Of a stretch of DNA of 64,000 nt, positions 34,389 to 43,003 are shown one piece after another (positions within the stretch are counted from its first letter, which is position 1; every line of letters begins with the position of its first letter). The stretch comes from Candidatus Epulonipiscium sp. (GTDB lineage: Bacteria > Bacillota_A > Clostridia > Lachnospirales > Cellulosilyticaceae): contig DUUM01000090.1 of assembly GCA_012841565.1 (NCBI GenBank), forward strand, positions 1-64,000. The letters run 5' to 3'. The position numbers and the translations under genes were made by a program. The notes beneath the pieces were generated by a model, which was not told the DNA's origin, ran no database searches, and worked only from the letters and a program-made list of their open reading frames with translations.

Positions 34389-35359
34389 TTATAACCACTC
34401 TTTCTTTTTAAAAAACCGTATTAGAAATCCCGTTATGATTGCAGAAATCACCCAAAAACTAATATATCCGTATTTCCAATTAAGCTCTGGTAAATATTTA
34501 AAGTTCATTCCGTATACCCCCGCTATAAAGGTAAGGGGTATAAATATTGTAGAGTAAATTGTAAGTACTTTCATTATATCATTGGTCTTGTTACTTATAC
34601 TCGAGAGATAGGTATCTAATATTCCTGTTGAAATATCTCTATAAGTTTCTACTATATCTATCATTTGTACAATATGATCATCAATATCTTTAAAATAATA
34701 AATTGTTTTCCCATCTATTAATTCATATTCTTTGATTGCCACACTACTAATGACATTTCGCATTGGCCAAAGGACTCTTCTAACATAAATTAACTCTTTT
34801 TTTAGTTTATATATATCCTCTAAAAGGTCCTTTTGAGGATTTAATAAAACCTTATCTTCTACTTCATCTAGATTTTCCCCTATTGCTTCAATAACAGAAA
34901 AATAATTGTCAACAATTGTATCAATCAAGGCATGTAGCAGATCATCTGCACCATTTTTTCTAATATTAGCGCCTTCTTTTAACCTTTCAATAATCCTATC
35001 AAATCGTCTGATTCCGCTTGTTGAAATGATATTACCATATCCTTAAAAAGTACGAAGCTAAATTGCTCTGTCTCTAATTTTCTATCTTTATTTAAATGCA
35101 TTGCCCTAATAATGAGAACCAGATAGTTATCGTAGTCATCTAATTTAGGCATATGATCATTGTTTACTATATCCTCTATAACGAGTGGGTGTAGATTGAA
35201 TTTAGCTCCAACCTCTTTAACTATATTCAAATTATCTAAGGATGTAATGTCAAGCCACTTTATATTGCTATCATCACTTAGGGCTAACTCATTTAAATCA
35301 AGTATCTCTTTTCTTTCAAATTCCTTACTATTGTAATTGGTGTAGATAACTTTACCCAT
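34389..35359 (-). pseudogene. corA: CorA magnesium transporter, broken by a 1-nt frameshift
   Basis: Two frames together make one CorA protein of about 323 aa. The first (35359 down to 34979) has the cytoplasmic N-domain ('FNLHPLVIEDIVNNDHMPKL'). The second (ending 34389) has the long helix and two membrane helices with the 'YGMNF' selectivity loop and a basic end. After '...QQAESDD' the first frame meets a stop. The other frame continues 'RFDRIIERLKEGANIRKNGA', which is normal CorA. Adding one base in the AAA run at 35001-35003 (plus strand) restores an open frame. It may be a real mutation or an assembly error. Confidence 0.85.
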
Positions 35360-35409
35360 CTTTTTTTCCTCCTAGCAAGAAGTCTAGCTTTCTTAAGTAT
35401 TTCTTCATT

Positions 35410-35415
35410 ATTATA
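35410..35415 (-). promoter_or_regulatory. Extended -10 promoter of corA
   Basis: On the minus strand TATAAT with TGG before it, about 50 nt upstream of corA; a clear -35 is lacking. Confidence 0.4.
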
Positions 35416-35443
35416 CCATGTTTTAAATAATACAACTACACTA

Positions 35444-35472
35444 TTGCATGCTTGTTTATATGATGATATAAT
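35444..35472 (+). promoter_or_regulatory. Promoter of the P-type ATPase leader
   Basis: TTGCAT (35444-35449), 17 nt, TATAAT (35467-35472) with an extended TGA; it is a strong sigma-A match. Confidence 0.65.
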
Positions 35473-35487
35473 TCATTAAAAGATGTG

Positions 35488-35555
35488 AGACCCTTAACGA
35501 ACTTTTACACTATGAGCCATCTTGTACTGTAAAGCTTTGCTAAAGGTCTTTTTTT
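35488..35555 (+). terminator. Intrinsic terminator inside the P-type ATPase leader
   Basis: A 22-nt arm (35488-35509) pairs with 35528-35549 at 17 positions and is followed by seven T (35549-35555). It lies about 15-75 nt after the predicted start of transcription and 65 nt before the gene. A competing AAGATG/CATCTT pairing (35480-35485 with 35518-35523) and a second hairpin TTGCTAAA/TTTAGCAA (35537-35560) could switch it. This looks like an attenuator or the end of a small RNA. Confidence 0.55.
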
Positions 35556-35620
35556 AGCAAGTATATTTTTAATTTCTGCACACACTAGGCTTATAGAAAG
35601 AAAGAAAGAGGGTGTTTCAT

Positions 35621-38287
35621 ATGTGGTTTTCAAAATCCAAAAAAGATGTTTTAAATGAATTACATGTAGACCCAAAGATCGGGCTTACAAGTCAAGAAGC
35701 AACTGCTAGACTTGAAAAGTATGGGGAAAATAAGCTTAAGGGAAAGGCAAAGAAAAGTTTTATTTCATTATTAGCTGGTCAACTTAAGGATGTTTTAATC
35801 TATGTACTTTTAGCCGCTACAGTGGTAACTTTTGCAATTGGAGAATATGTAGATGCCGTTATTATTCTTTTAGTCATTATCTTAAATGCAGTCATAGGGG
35901 TTATTCAGGAATATAAAGCCGAAAAGGCTATTGAAGCCCTTCAACAAATGACCACGCCAAAATCACTTGTTAGGCGTGATGGAGACCTTGTAGAGATAAA
36001 CTCTGAGCAGCTTGTAATAGGGGATATCATCATCATTGATGCGGGCCGCTTTATCCCTGCCGACCTTAGGCTAATTGAAAGTGCAAATCTTCAAATAGAA
36101 GAATCAGCCTTAACTGGTGAGTCCGTGCCTTCTGATAAGGATGCCACTCAGATTCATACCGCCCCTAAAACGCCAATTGGTGACAAAACAAATATGGCCT
36201 TTATGTCCACACTTTCAACCTACGGCCGTGGCGAGGGAGTTGTTGTTGCAACAGGCATGGATACTGAAATCGGTAAAATAGCTAAAATACTAGATGAAGA
36301 TTCTGATGATATGACGCCACTTCAAAGAAGACTAGATGAACTTGGCAAAATTATTGGTTTTTTAGCCATCGGTATCTGTGCTCTTATTTTTATCATTGCT
36401 ATCATTCAAAAAAGAGATTTATTTGAAATGCTATTAACTGCCATCAGTTTAGCCGTCGCAGCAATACCTGAAGGACTAGCTGCTATTGTTGCGATTGTCC
36501 TTGCACTAGGCGTGACAAGAATGTCTAAAATTAATGCTATTGTTAAAAAGTTGACCGCAGTTGAAACACTTGGCTCGGTAAATATTATATGCTCTGATAA
36601 AACAGGAACTTTAACGCAAAACAAAATGACCGTTATAAAACACTATACAATGAATGATCTTAAGGATGTACCTGCTGAAGAGGGGAATCTTAAAGCTTCT
36701 AAAGACGAAGAATTGCTGATTAAGTCCTTTGTTTTATGTTCAGATGCCACCTATGAAAACGGCGAAGGAACAGGGGACCCTACAGAAATTTCTTTAGTTG
36801 TGCTAGGTGATAAATATAACCTGACACGAAAGGAATTAAATCTAAAGCATAAAAGGGTTTCTGAAAATCCTTTTGATTCCGATAGGAAATTAATGTCAAC
36901 TCTTAATCAAGAAGGTAATAATTACAGAATTTATACCAAAGGTGCTATCGATAACCTACTCACCATTTCAAATAGAGCACTAGTTGACGGTGAAATCGTT
37001 CCACTCACTGAGGATATGAAATCGACTTATTTAAAAGCGGCTGATGACATGTCTGATGAGGCTCTTAGAGTTCTAGGTGTTGCCTTTAAAGATACAGCTA
37101 AAATAATAGATCCTAAAGAAATGGAGTACAATCTAATCATTATTGGTTTTGTTGGGATGATTGATCCTCCAAGGCTAGAGGTTAAAGATTCTATTCAGGA
37201 AGCAAAGCTTGCTGGTATTACCCCTGTTATGATTACAGGTGACCATAAAAATACAGCTGTTGCTATTGCAAAAGAACTCGGCATTGCTACTTCCATAAAA
37301 CAAAGCTTAACTGGCGCTGAAATAGATGATATATCAGATGAAGAATTCTCAAGAACAATCAATGATTATACCGTATTTGCCAGAGTTTCGCCGGAGCATA
37401 AGGTTAAAATAGTACGGGCATACAAATCTCACGGTAATATCGTATCCATGACAGGTGATGGTGTTAATGATGCCCCTTCATTAAAGTTTGCAGACATTGG
37501 GGTTGCAATGGGTATTACAGGAACAGATGTTTCTAAAGGTGCCAGTGATATGATCTTAACCGATGATAATTTTTCAACCATTGTTCATGCCATTGAAGAA
37601 GGTCGAAATATTTATAACAATATTAAAAAGGCCGTTGTTTTCTTATTATCTTGTAACCTTGGTGAGGTGGTAGCCATCCTTACGTCAATTTTATTCTTTT
37701 GGCCAGTACCCTTATTACCCACACAAATATTATGGATTAACTTAGTAACAGACTCACTGCCAGCCATTGCTCTTGGTATGGACCCTGGTGATCCAGATGT
37801 TATGAAAAATAAACCCAGAGATCCTAAAGAAAGTTTCTTTGCCCACGGCGCAGCAACAAGAGCTATTGTTGGTGGTATCTTAATCGGCACCTTAACATTA
37901 GTTGCCTTTCACGTAGGGCTGAGTGAACATAATTACAGCTTATGGTCCAAAAACATCAGCGAAGAAGCACTCATGTATGCTAGGACAATGGCTTTTGTCG
38001 TTCTTGCTTGTACACAATTATTTTATTCATTGTCCCTTAGAAGCTCAACTAAATCAATCTTTAAAATAGGCCTCTTTTCAAATATTTATTTAATAGGTGC
38101 TATCCTTATAGGTATTGTTTTACAGTTTACGGTTATTACAGTACCTTTCCTTGCAAAAGCCTTTAAAGTTCACAACTTAAGCTTTAGGGATTGGATACTT
38201 GTACTTGGATTATCAATTATTCCTCTGATTGTTAATGAACTGATTAAAGCTTTTAAAAGATTAAAGAAAAAAAGAGTTGCCCTCTAG
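35621..38287 (+). CDS. Calcium-type P-type ATPase (P2)
   Basis: The product has 888 aa and the P2 layout: cation ATPase N-domain, about ten membrane helices, 'ALTGESVPSDK' (A-domain TGES), 'ICSDKTGTLTQNKM' (phosphorylated Asp), 'TGDGVNDAPSLKFADIGVAM' (hinge), and 'AAIPEGLAAIV' in helix 4 (PEGL, calcium/manganese type). It exports calcium, or perhaps manganese. ATG 35621 follows GAGGG; a GTG three codons earlier overlaps that site. A leader terminator precedes the gene. Confidence 0.93.
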   Translation: MWFSKSKKDVLNELHVDPKIGLTSQEATARLEKYGENKLKGKAKKSFISLLAGQLKDVLIYVLLAATVVTFAIGEYVDAVIILLVIILNAVIGVIQEYKAEKAIEALQQMTTPKSLVRRDGDLVEINSEQLVIGDIIIIDAGRFIPADLRLIESANLQIEESALTGESVPSDKDATQIHTAPKTPIGDKTNMAFMSTLSTYGRGEGVVVATGMDTEIGKIAKILDEDSDDMTPLQRRLDELGKIIGFLAIGICALIFIIAIIQKRDLFEMLLTAISLAVAAIPEGLAAIVAIVLALGVTRMSKINAIVKKLTAVETLGSVNIICSDKTGTLTQNKMTVIKHYTMNDLKDVPAEEGNLKASKDEELLIKSFVLCSDATYENGEGTGDPTEISLVVLGDKYNLTRKELNLKHKRVSENPFDSDRKLMSTLNQEGNNYRIYTKGAIDNLLTISNRALVDGEIVPLTEDMKSTYLKAADDMSDEALRVLGVAFKDTAKIIDPKEMEYNLIIIGFVGMIDPPRLEVKDSIQEAKLAGITPVMITGDHKNTAVAIAKELGIATSIKQSLTGAEIDDISDEEFSRTINDYTVFARVSPEHKVKIVRAYKSHGNIVSMTGDGVNDAPSLKFADIGVAMGITGTDVSKGASDMILTDDNFSTIVHAIEEGRNIYNNIKKAVVFLLSCNLGEVVAILTSILFFWPVPLLPTQILWINLVTDSLPAIALGMDPGDPDVMKNKPRDPKESFFAHGAATRAIVGGILIGTLTLVAFHVGLSEHNYSLWSKNISEEALMYARTMAFVVLACTQLFYSLSLRSSTKSIFKIGLFSNIYLIGAILIGIVLQFTVITVPFLAKAFKVHNLSFRDWILVLGLSIIPLIVNELIKAFKRLKKKRVAL

Positions 38288-38300
38288 GCAACTCTTTTTC
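38268..38300. terminator. Bidirectional terminator after the P-type ATPase
   Basis: An 11-13-bp stem AAAGAGTTGCC/GGCAACTCTTT includes the stop codon and has A/T runs on both sides. Confidence 0.85.
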
Positions 38301-38347
38301 TCTTTCAAGTATTTTGTATTTCTCCTGGCCTATTTAAAATCAATATT

Positions 38348-39751
38348 CTAAAATCTTTTCTTACTGAGAACACTATATAATGTTAGAATCCCAATAAACC
38401 CAAAGAAAAAAATTGGTAAGTATAAATTAAACCTTTGTAAGTTTTCGACACTACCAAATAAGAGCACCAATACCCCTTCAGAATCGGTATTTTCAATACT
38501 AACAATAGCCATGTAATCATTCCAAACACTCATCAATGCAACTAATTGTAACATCGATATAAAAAATAAAATATTGTTTTGTTTATTATCATTTTTTGCA
38601 TTCATTTTTAAATAGAGTCTATCTAAGTAATTTTTAAAATTGTCAACATACCTTTCTGTGCCTTCTAAAGATTTTTCAAGATTCCAGTACTTTTCAATTT
38701 TGCAGTATATATTTTCATTATCTGATTCGATGGCCATTTTAAAATTTTCATTAAAGATACATATGGTCTGAGTTTTATTAATAATATCATCAATCAAGTT
38801 GTTTTGTTCCGTTATGATTTTTCCTGAATTGCTGGTTAAGATTTCACCATTCAACGTCTCCATCAATTTATATAATACCGAAAGATATATAAACATATAC
38901 TGAACATGAAATTGAATCGGAATATAGCGATGCCTACTACAATTTCCTTTTAAAATAATCGTATGGAATCTACCATTAAAGGAATAAAGCGTTTCATCCT
39001 TCAACTCAATTAAATCCATGTGATAATTTATTCTTTCAGAAAACTCATTTAGCTCCATGATAAGCTTTGTATACTTGCAATAATCTTCTTTATTTAGATT
39101 TTTAAAGCAAACAACATTAGTGATATTACCTGTATTAAAAGGAATATACACTGTCTCTCTTTCAATTTTAAGCTTATATATTTTTGTTAGGATCATATGT
39201 ACTTTACTAATAACCATCTCTTCTACTGCAACTGCCCATTTTCCGATATTAGACTCTGCATAAGATCTTACCATTAAATCTCTTATGACATTATACAAAT
39301 CATTTTTAGATTCCGCCATATTCTTTTGAAGCTCTTTTACACCAAGATATCTATTGAGTTCATTCACTGCAAATTCAACAGGGATTTCATACACCAATAT
39401 CCAAAACATTGCTTTAAAGTCAAACATTAGATAATAATCTACCTCCTCATAAATAATATGCTTATCTAAGGGATATTGATTTTTAACATATCGACTATGC
39501 TGCATATCTTCCTTAAGTAATTCCAAGCTAATTGGATCAACTTCAATTAACTTAAAACTTTTATAAATATCATGAACTGCTAAAAACTCTTTTAACCATT
39601 CAGGTTTCTTATTTGTACATACTTTATCTAATGAACTTAAATCTACTCTCGCCCCAAATACCTTTTTCAACGCAGTTTCTTTTATTTGTATGGGCTGGAT
39701 ATTATAAAAATTCATTCTAATTTTTTCACAAGTAAGTTTGTCCGTGGCCAT
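38348..39751 (-). CDS. Unknown 467-aa protein with two C-terminal membrane helices
   Basis: I do not recognise this protein. The first 390 residues are soluble, mixed and rich in Lys, Asn and Ile, with aromatic stretches such as 'YYLMFDFKAMFWILVYE'. A short coiled region (about 370-395) leads to two membrane helices (about 397-413 and 442-460). No catalytic motif is visible. ATG 39751 follows AAGGAGG at 10 nt and lies inside the end of the SET gene (26-nt overlap), so the two are probably made together. Confidence 0.6.
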   Translation of the reverse strand: MATDKLTCEKIRMNFYNIQPIQIKETALKKVFGARVDLSSLDKVCTNKKPEWLKEFLAVHDIYKSFKLIEVDPISLELLKEDMQHSRYVKNQYPLDKHIIYEEVDYYLMFDFKAMFWILVYEIPVEFAVNELNRYLGVKELQKNMAESKNDLYNVIRDLMVRSYAESNIGKWAVAVEEMVISKVHMILTKIYKLKIERETVYIPFNTGNITNVVCFKNLNKEDYCKYTKLIMELNEFSERINYHMDLIELKDETLYSFNGRFHTIILKGNCSRHRYIPIQFHVQYMFIYLSVLYKLMETLNGEILTSNSGKIITEQNNLIDDIINKTQTICIFNENFKMAIESDNENIYCKIEKYWNLEKSLEGTERYVDNFKNYLDRLYLKMNAKNDNKQNNILFFISMLQLVALMSVWNDYMAIVSIENTDSEGVLVLLFGSVENLQRFNLYLPIFFFGFIGILTLYSVLSKKRF

Positions 39752-40169
39752 CTAAGTATGCCCTCCTTAATGGTTCTTCTCTATAATCTAAAAATAATTC
39801 CTCATTTTCTTTAATATCATCCCTTGCAACAATTCTTAGGGGATTTTTCATGATGATTAAATTAGGCGTGCGAGAATGATTAATATAACTGTACTTGGTT
39901 CTTAAAGGCCTAACCAGCAGCGTTTCCTCATCAAGTGCATTCCATTCCATTAATAAATTTTCTTCAATATTTTCTATTTCTTTTCTTAACTGCGCAAGAA
40001 CTTGATCATAGCGATCCCAATTAACTACCTGGCCATCTAAAATCCCTAAAATAGTATTTTTTGGTATTGTAGTTGTGCTAAATAACCCCCTGCCATGTAT
40101 ACCACTTTTAGCAATTACAGTAAAAGCTATATTATCAAGAACACTTATTTTTTCATCATAATTCAACAT
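39726..40169 (-). CDS. SET-domain protein
   Basis: The product has 147 aa and is essentially one SET domain: 'AKSGIHGRGLFSTTTIPKNT' (SAM-binding start), 'YSYINHSRTPNLIIM' (core NHS motif) and 'ENEELFLDYRE' (the ELxxDY motif). SET proteins methylate lysine side chains; a bacterial target is unknown. There are no pre-SET or post-SET cysteines. ATG 40169 follows AAGGTGG. It overlaps the unknown membrane protein by 26 nt. Confidence 0.85.
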   Translation of the reverse strand: MLNYDEKISVLDNIAFTVIAKSGIHGRGLFSTTTIPKNTILGILDGQVVNWDRYDQVLAQLRKEIENIEENLLMEWNALDEETLLVRPLRTKYSYINHSRTPNLIIMKNPLRIVARDDIKENEELFLDYREEPLRRAYLDGHGQTYL

Positions 40170-40207
40170 AGGCCCCACCTTCCTTTATAAGACACAATCT
40201 TGTTTCG

Positions 40208-40759
40208 TTATTTCGCCAGTATTTTTTTCTTCAATTCTTCTGCTGCTTCCTTACCTGCTAAATATCTTATTATCTCAATAGCAAAGTCCTCAGCTTTTGC
40301 TGCACTCCTGGCTGTTATTATATTTCCGTCCTTAACCACATCATTTTCTTTATAAATTGAATTGGGCAAATCCTTTTCAAACCCTGGGTAAGAAGTAACT
40401 TCTTTTCCATCAATAACTCCCGCTCTTTCTAAAACGATTGGCCCAGCACATATAGCAGCAACTAGTTTTTCATTTTTGTTTATCTCTTTAATAATCTCTA
40501 TTACCTTTTCATGATCTCTTAAATGAGTTGCACCAGGAATTCCTCCAGGGATAACGACTGCATCATATAAAGTGATATCTTGTAGCTGGCCAATCACTTT
40601 ATCCGCTTTAACTTCTATATCGTGAGCTCCTAACACTTGTAAGTTGTTCTTAATGGATACTGTATCTACTTTTATATTTGGTATCCTTCTTAAATAATCT
40701 ACTACTGTAAGGGCTTCAACTTCTTCAAATCCATCTGCTAAAAATACGATTACGTTCAC
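40208..40759 (-). CDS. DJ-1/PfpI family protein
   Basis: The product has 183 aa: 'VFLADGFEEVEALTVVDYLRR' at the start and the nucleophile elbow 'VAAICAGPIVLERAGV' with its Cys. The family includes glyoxalase III/deglycase-like and stress proteins. The start GTG 40759 has GGAGG 7 nt before it; earlier ATG-like codons lie in the ribosome site. It probably stands alone, 38 nt above the SET gene. Confidence 0.88.
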   Translation of the reverse strand: MNVIVFLADGFEEVEALTVVDYLRRIPNIKVDTVSIKNNLQVLGAHDIEVKADKVIGQLQDITLYDAVVIPGGIPGATHLRDHEKVIEIIKEINKNEKLVAAICAGPIVLERAGVIDGKEVTSYPGFEKDLPNSIYKENDVVKDGNIITARSAAKAEDFAIEIIRYLAGKEAAEELKKKILAK

Positions 40760-40933
40760 ATTTTCTCCTCCTTTTATAATACCCTTATTATACCACAAGC
40801 TTCTAAATCATTTAAGCTTACATAACAAGGTATTTTACGCCTACTTATCAACCATTTCTTTTCCTCTTTCTTCCCTGCCAAAAACAGTGTATAATAGGAT
40901 ATAGTCATTTTAAAGAAAGAAAGGAAGTATATT

Positions 40934-42343
40934 ATGTCAAAAACTCTTTATGAAAAAATTTGGGATCTACATATTGTTGATCAAGAAGAAGGCAAGCCAG
41001 GTATTATATATATTGACTTACACCTGATTCACGAAGTAACTTCAGCCCAGGCATTCGAGGGGCTCCGTCTTGTAAACCGCAAGGTCAGAAGGCCAGAACT
41101 TTCATTTGCTACAATTGATCATAATGTTCCCACAACTAATCGTTATAACATTACAGATCCCCTTGCAAAAAAACAAATCGAAACCCTTGAAGCTAATTGC
41201 AAGGAATTTGGCGTCACTTTATATGGTCTTGATAGTCCACACCAAGGCATTGTGCACGTTATCGGACCTGAACTAGGGCTCACTTTACCTGGCAAAACCA
41301 TTGTATGTGGGGATAGTCACACGGCTACCCACGGTGCTTTTGGCGCATTAGCCTTCGGTATTGGAACCAGCGAGGTAGAACACGTTTTAGCGACCCAATG
41401 TTTACAACAAACTAAATCCAAAACAATGAATGTTGCATTTAAAGGTAATTTACCAGAAGGTATTACTGCAAAAGACATGATACTTGGAGTTATTAGTCAG
41501 TATGGTACTGATTTTGGAACTGGCTATGTTGTAGAATTTACTGGAGATGCAATCAAAAACATGTCCATGGAAGGACGTCTTACAATCTGTAATATGACCA
41601 TTGAAGCTGGTGCTAGAGCAGGCTTAATTGCACCTGATCAAGTAACCTTTGATTACTTAAAAGGACGCATGCATTCACCACAAGGAGCAGACTTTGATTT
41701 AGCTGTCACTCAGTGGAAAGAATTTGTAACGGACCCTGATGCTCAGTATGATAAGACTGTAGAGTTTGATCTTGCCACACTTGAGCCGCAAGTGACTTGG
41801 GGAACTTCCCCTGCCATGGGAGCAAGTATTAGTGGCCACGTTCCTTCTCCAACTGATTTTACAACAGCTGATGAGCAAAATGCTTGTAAAAAAGCCCTTG
41901 CCTATATGGGACTTGAACCTGGTACGCCAATGAATGAAATTCCAATTGATGTTGCTTTTATTGGTTCATGTACAAACGGTAGAATAGAAGACCTAAGAGC
42001 TGCTGCCGCTGTTGCAAAAGGGCGTAAAGTCAAAAATGGCGTGACAGCGCTTATTGTACCAGGATCTCAGGCAGTAAAAGCAGTTGCTGAAGCTGAAGGT
42101 CTTGACAAAATCTTTATAGATGCAGGATTCCAATGGCGTGAGTCTGGCTGCAGTATGTGCCTAGCCATGAACCCTGATTTTTTAGAACCACAGCAGCGAT
42201 GTGCTGCAACGTCTAATAGAAACTTCGAAGGGCGCCAAGGTCGTGGTGGGCGTACTCACCTTGTATCTCCCGCTACGGCTGCTGCTGCTGCAATTGCCGG
42301 CCATTTTATAGATGTTCGTGACCTCAGTCAATTAGATAAATAA
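40934..42343 (+). CDS. leuC: 3-isopropylmalate dehydratase large subunit
   Basis: The product has 469 aa, the length of the Bacillus and E. coli type rather than the ~420-aa type common in Clostridia. Iron-sulfur ligands lie in '[12 protein letters not shown]' and '[12 protein letters not shown]', with '[19 protein letters not shown]' in the substrate site. With LeuD it isomerises 2- to 3-isopropylmalate in leucine synthesis. leuA and leuB are not in the window. Confidence 0.96.
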   Translation: MSKTLYEKIWDLHIVDQEEGKPGIIYIDLHLIHEVTSAQAFEGLRLVNRKVRRPELSFATIDHNVPTTNRYNITDPLAKKQIETLEANCKEFGVTLYGLDSPHQGIVHVIGPELGLTLPGKTIVCGDSHTATHGAFGALAFGIGTSEVEHVLATQCLQQTKSKTMNVAFKGNLPEGITAKDMILGVISQYGTDFGTGYVVEFTGDAIKNMSMEGRLTICNMTIEAGARAGLIAPDQVTFDYLKGRMHSPQGADFDLAVTQWKEFVTDPDAQYDKTVEFDLATLEPQVTWGTSPAMGASISGHVPSPTDFTTADEQNACKKALAYMGLEPGTPMNEIPIDVAFIGSCTNGRIEDLRAAAAVAKGRKVKNGVTALIVPGSQAVKAVAEAEGLDKIFIDAGFQWRESGCSMCLAMNPDFLEPQQRCAATSNRNFEGRQGRGGRTHLVSPATAAAAAIAGHFIDVRDLSQLDK

Positions 42344-42358
42344 TAGGAGGAAATAAAT

Positions 42359-42949
42359 ATGAAGCCTTTTAAAAACTTAACAGGCATTGTTATGCCTATT
42401 GATCAATCCAATATAGATACAGATGCAATCATTCCAAAGCAGTTCTTAAAACGTATAGAGCGCAGTGGTTTTGGACAATTTGCATTTTATGATTTTAGAT
42501 ATGATGAACAAGATAAACTTATTGAAGACTCTGTTTTTAATCAGGATCGTTATGAAAACGCTTCTATCCTCATATCGCGGGCTAATTTCGGATGTGGCTC
42601 ATCCCGTGAGCATGCACCATGGGCTTTAGACGATTATGGATTTAGAGTTATTATTGCGCCTAGTTATGCAGATATTTTCTTTAGCAACTGTTTTAATAAT
42701 GGCATTCTTCCGATTAAACTTAGTAATGATATTATGGATACCCTATTTGAAAATACATTTTCCAAACCTGGCTACAAGCTTTCTATAGACCTAGAGACCC
42801 AAACTATTTCAGATAATGATGGCTTTAGTGTTTCTTTTGAAATCGGTTCATTTCATAAAAATAAGTTGCTTCGTGGATTAGATGATATTGGTTTAACTCT
42901 TTTAAAAGAAGATAAAATTAGCGCCTATGAAAAGGCAAATAATATTTAA
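42359..42949 (+). CDS. leuD: 3-isopropylmalate dehydratase small subunit
   Basis: The product has 196 aa with 'NIDTDAIIPKQFLKRIERSG' and 'NFGCGSSREHAPWALDDYG', the swivel domain of LeuCD. It starts 15 nt after leuC with AGGAGG; the pair forms an operon that ends on the terminator at 42956. Confidence 0.96.
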   Translation: MKPFKNLTGIVMPIDQSNIDTDAIIPKQFLKRIERSGFGQFAFYDFRYDEQDKLIEDSVFNQDRYENASILISRANFGCGSSREHAPWALDDYGFRVIIAPSYADIFFSNCFNNGILPIKLSNDIMDTLFENTFSKPGYKLSIDLETQTISDNDGFSVSFEIGSFHKNKLLRGLDDIGLTLLKEDKISAYEKANNI

Positions 42950-42955
42950 AGTGAT

Positions 42956-42997
42956 AAGAAAGTAGGTAAGAGGTTTAAATCTCTTACCTACTTTCTT
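42956..42997. terminator. Bidirectional terminator after leuD
   Basis: A perfect 17-bp stem (42956-42972 with 42981-42997) and an 8-nt loop between convergent genes. Confidence 0.9.
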
Positions 42998-43003
42998 ATT
43001 CCC

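Noticed and set aside
34979..35359. N-terminal CorA part as a separate soluble regulator
   Set aside because: The missing sequence continues perfectly in the next frame, so a frameshift is the simpler explanation.
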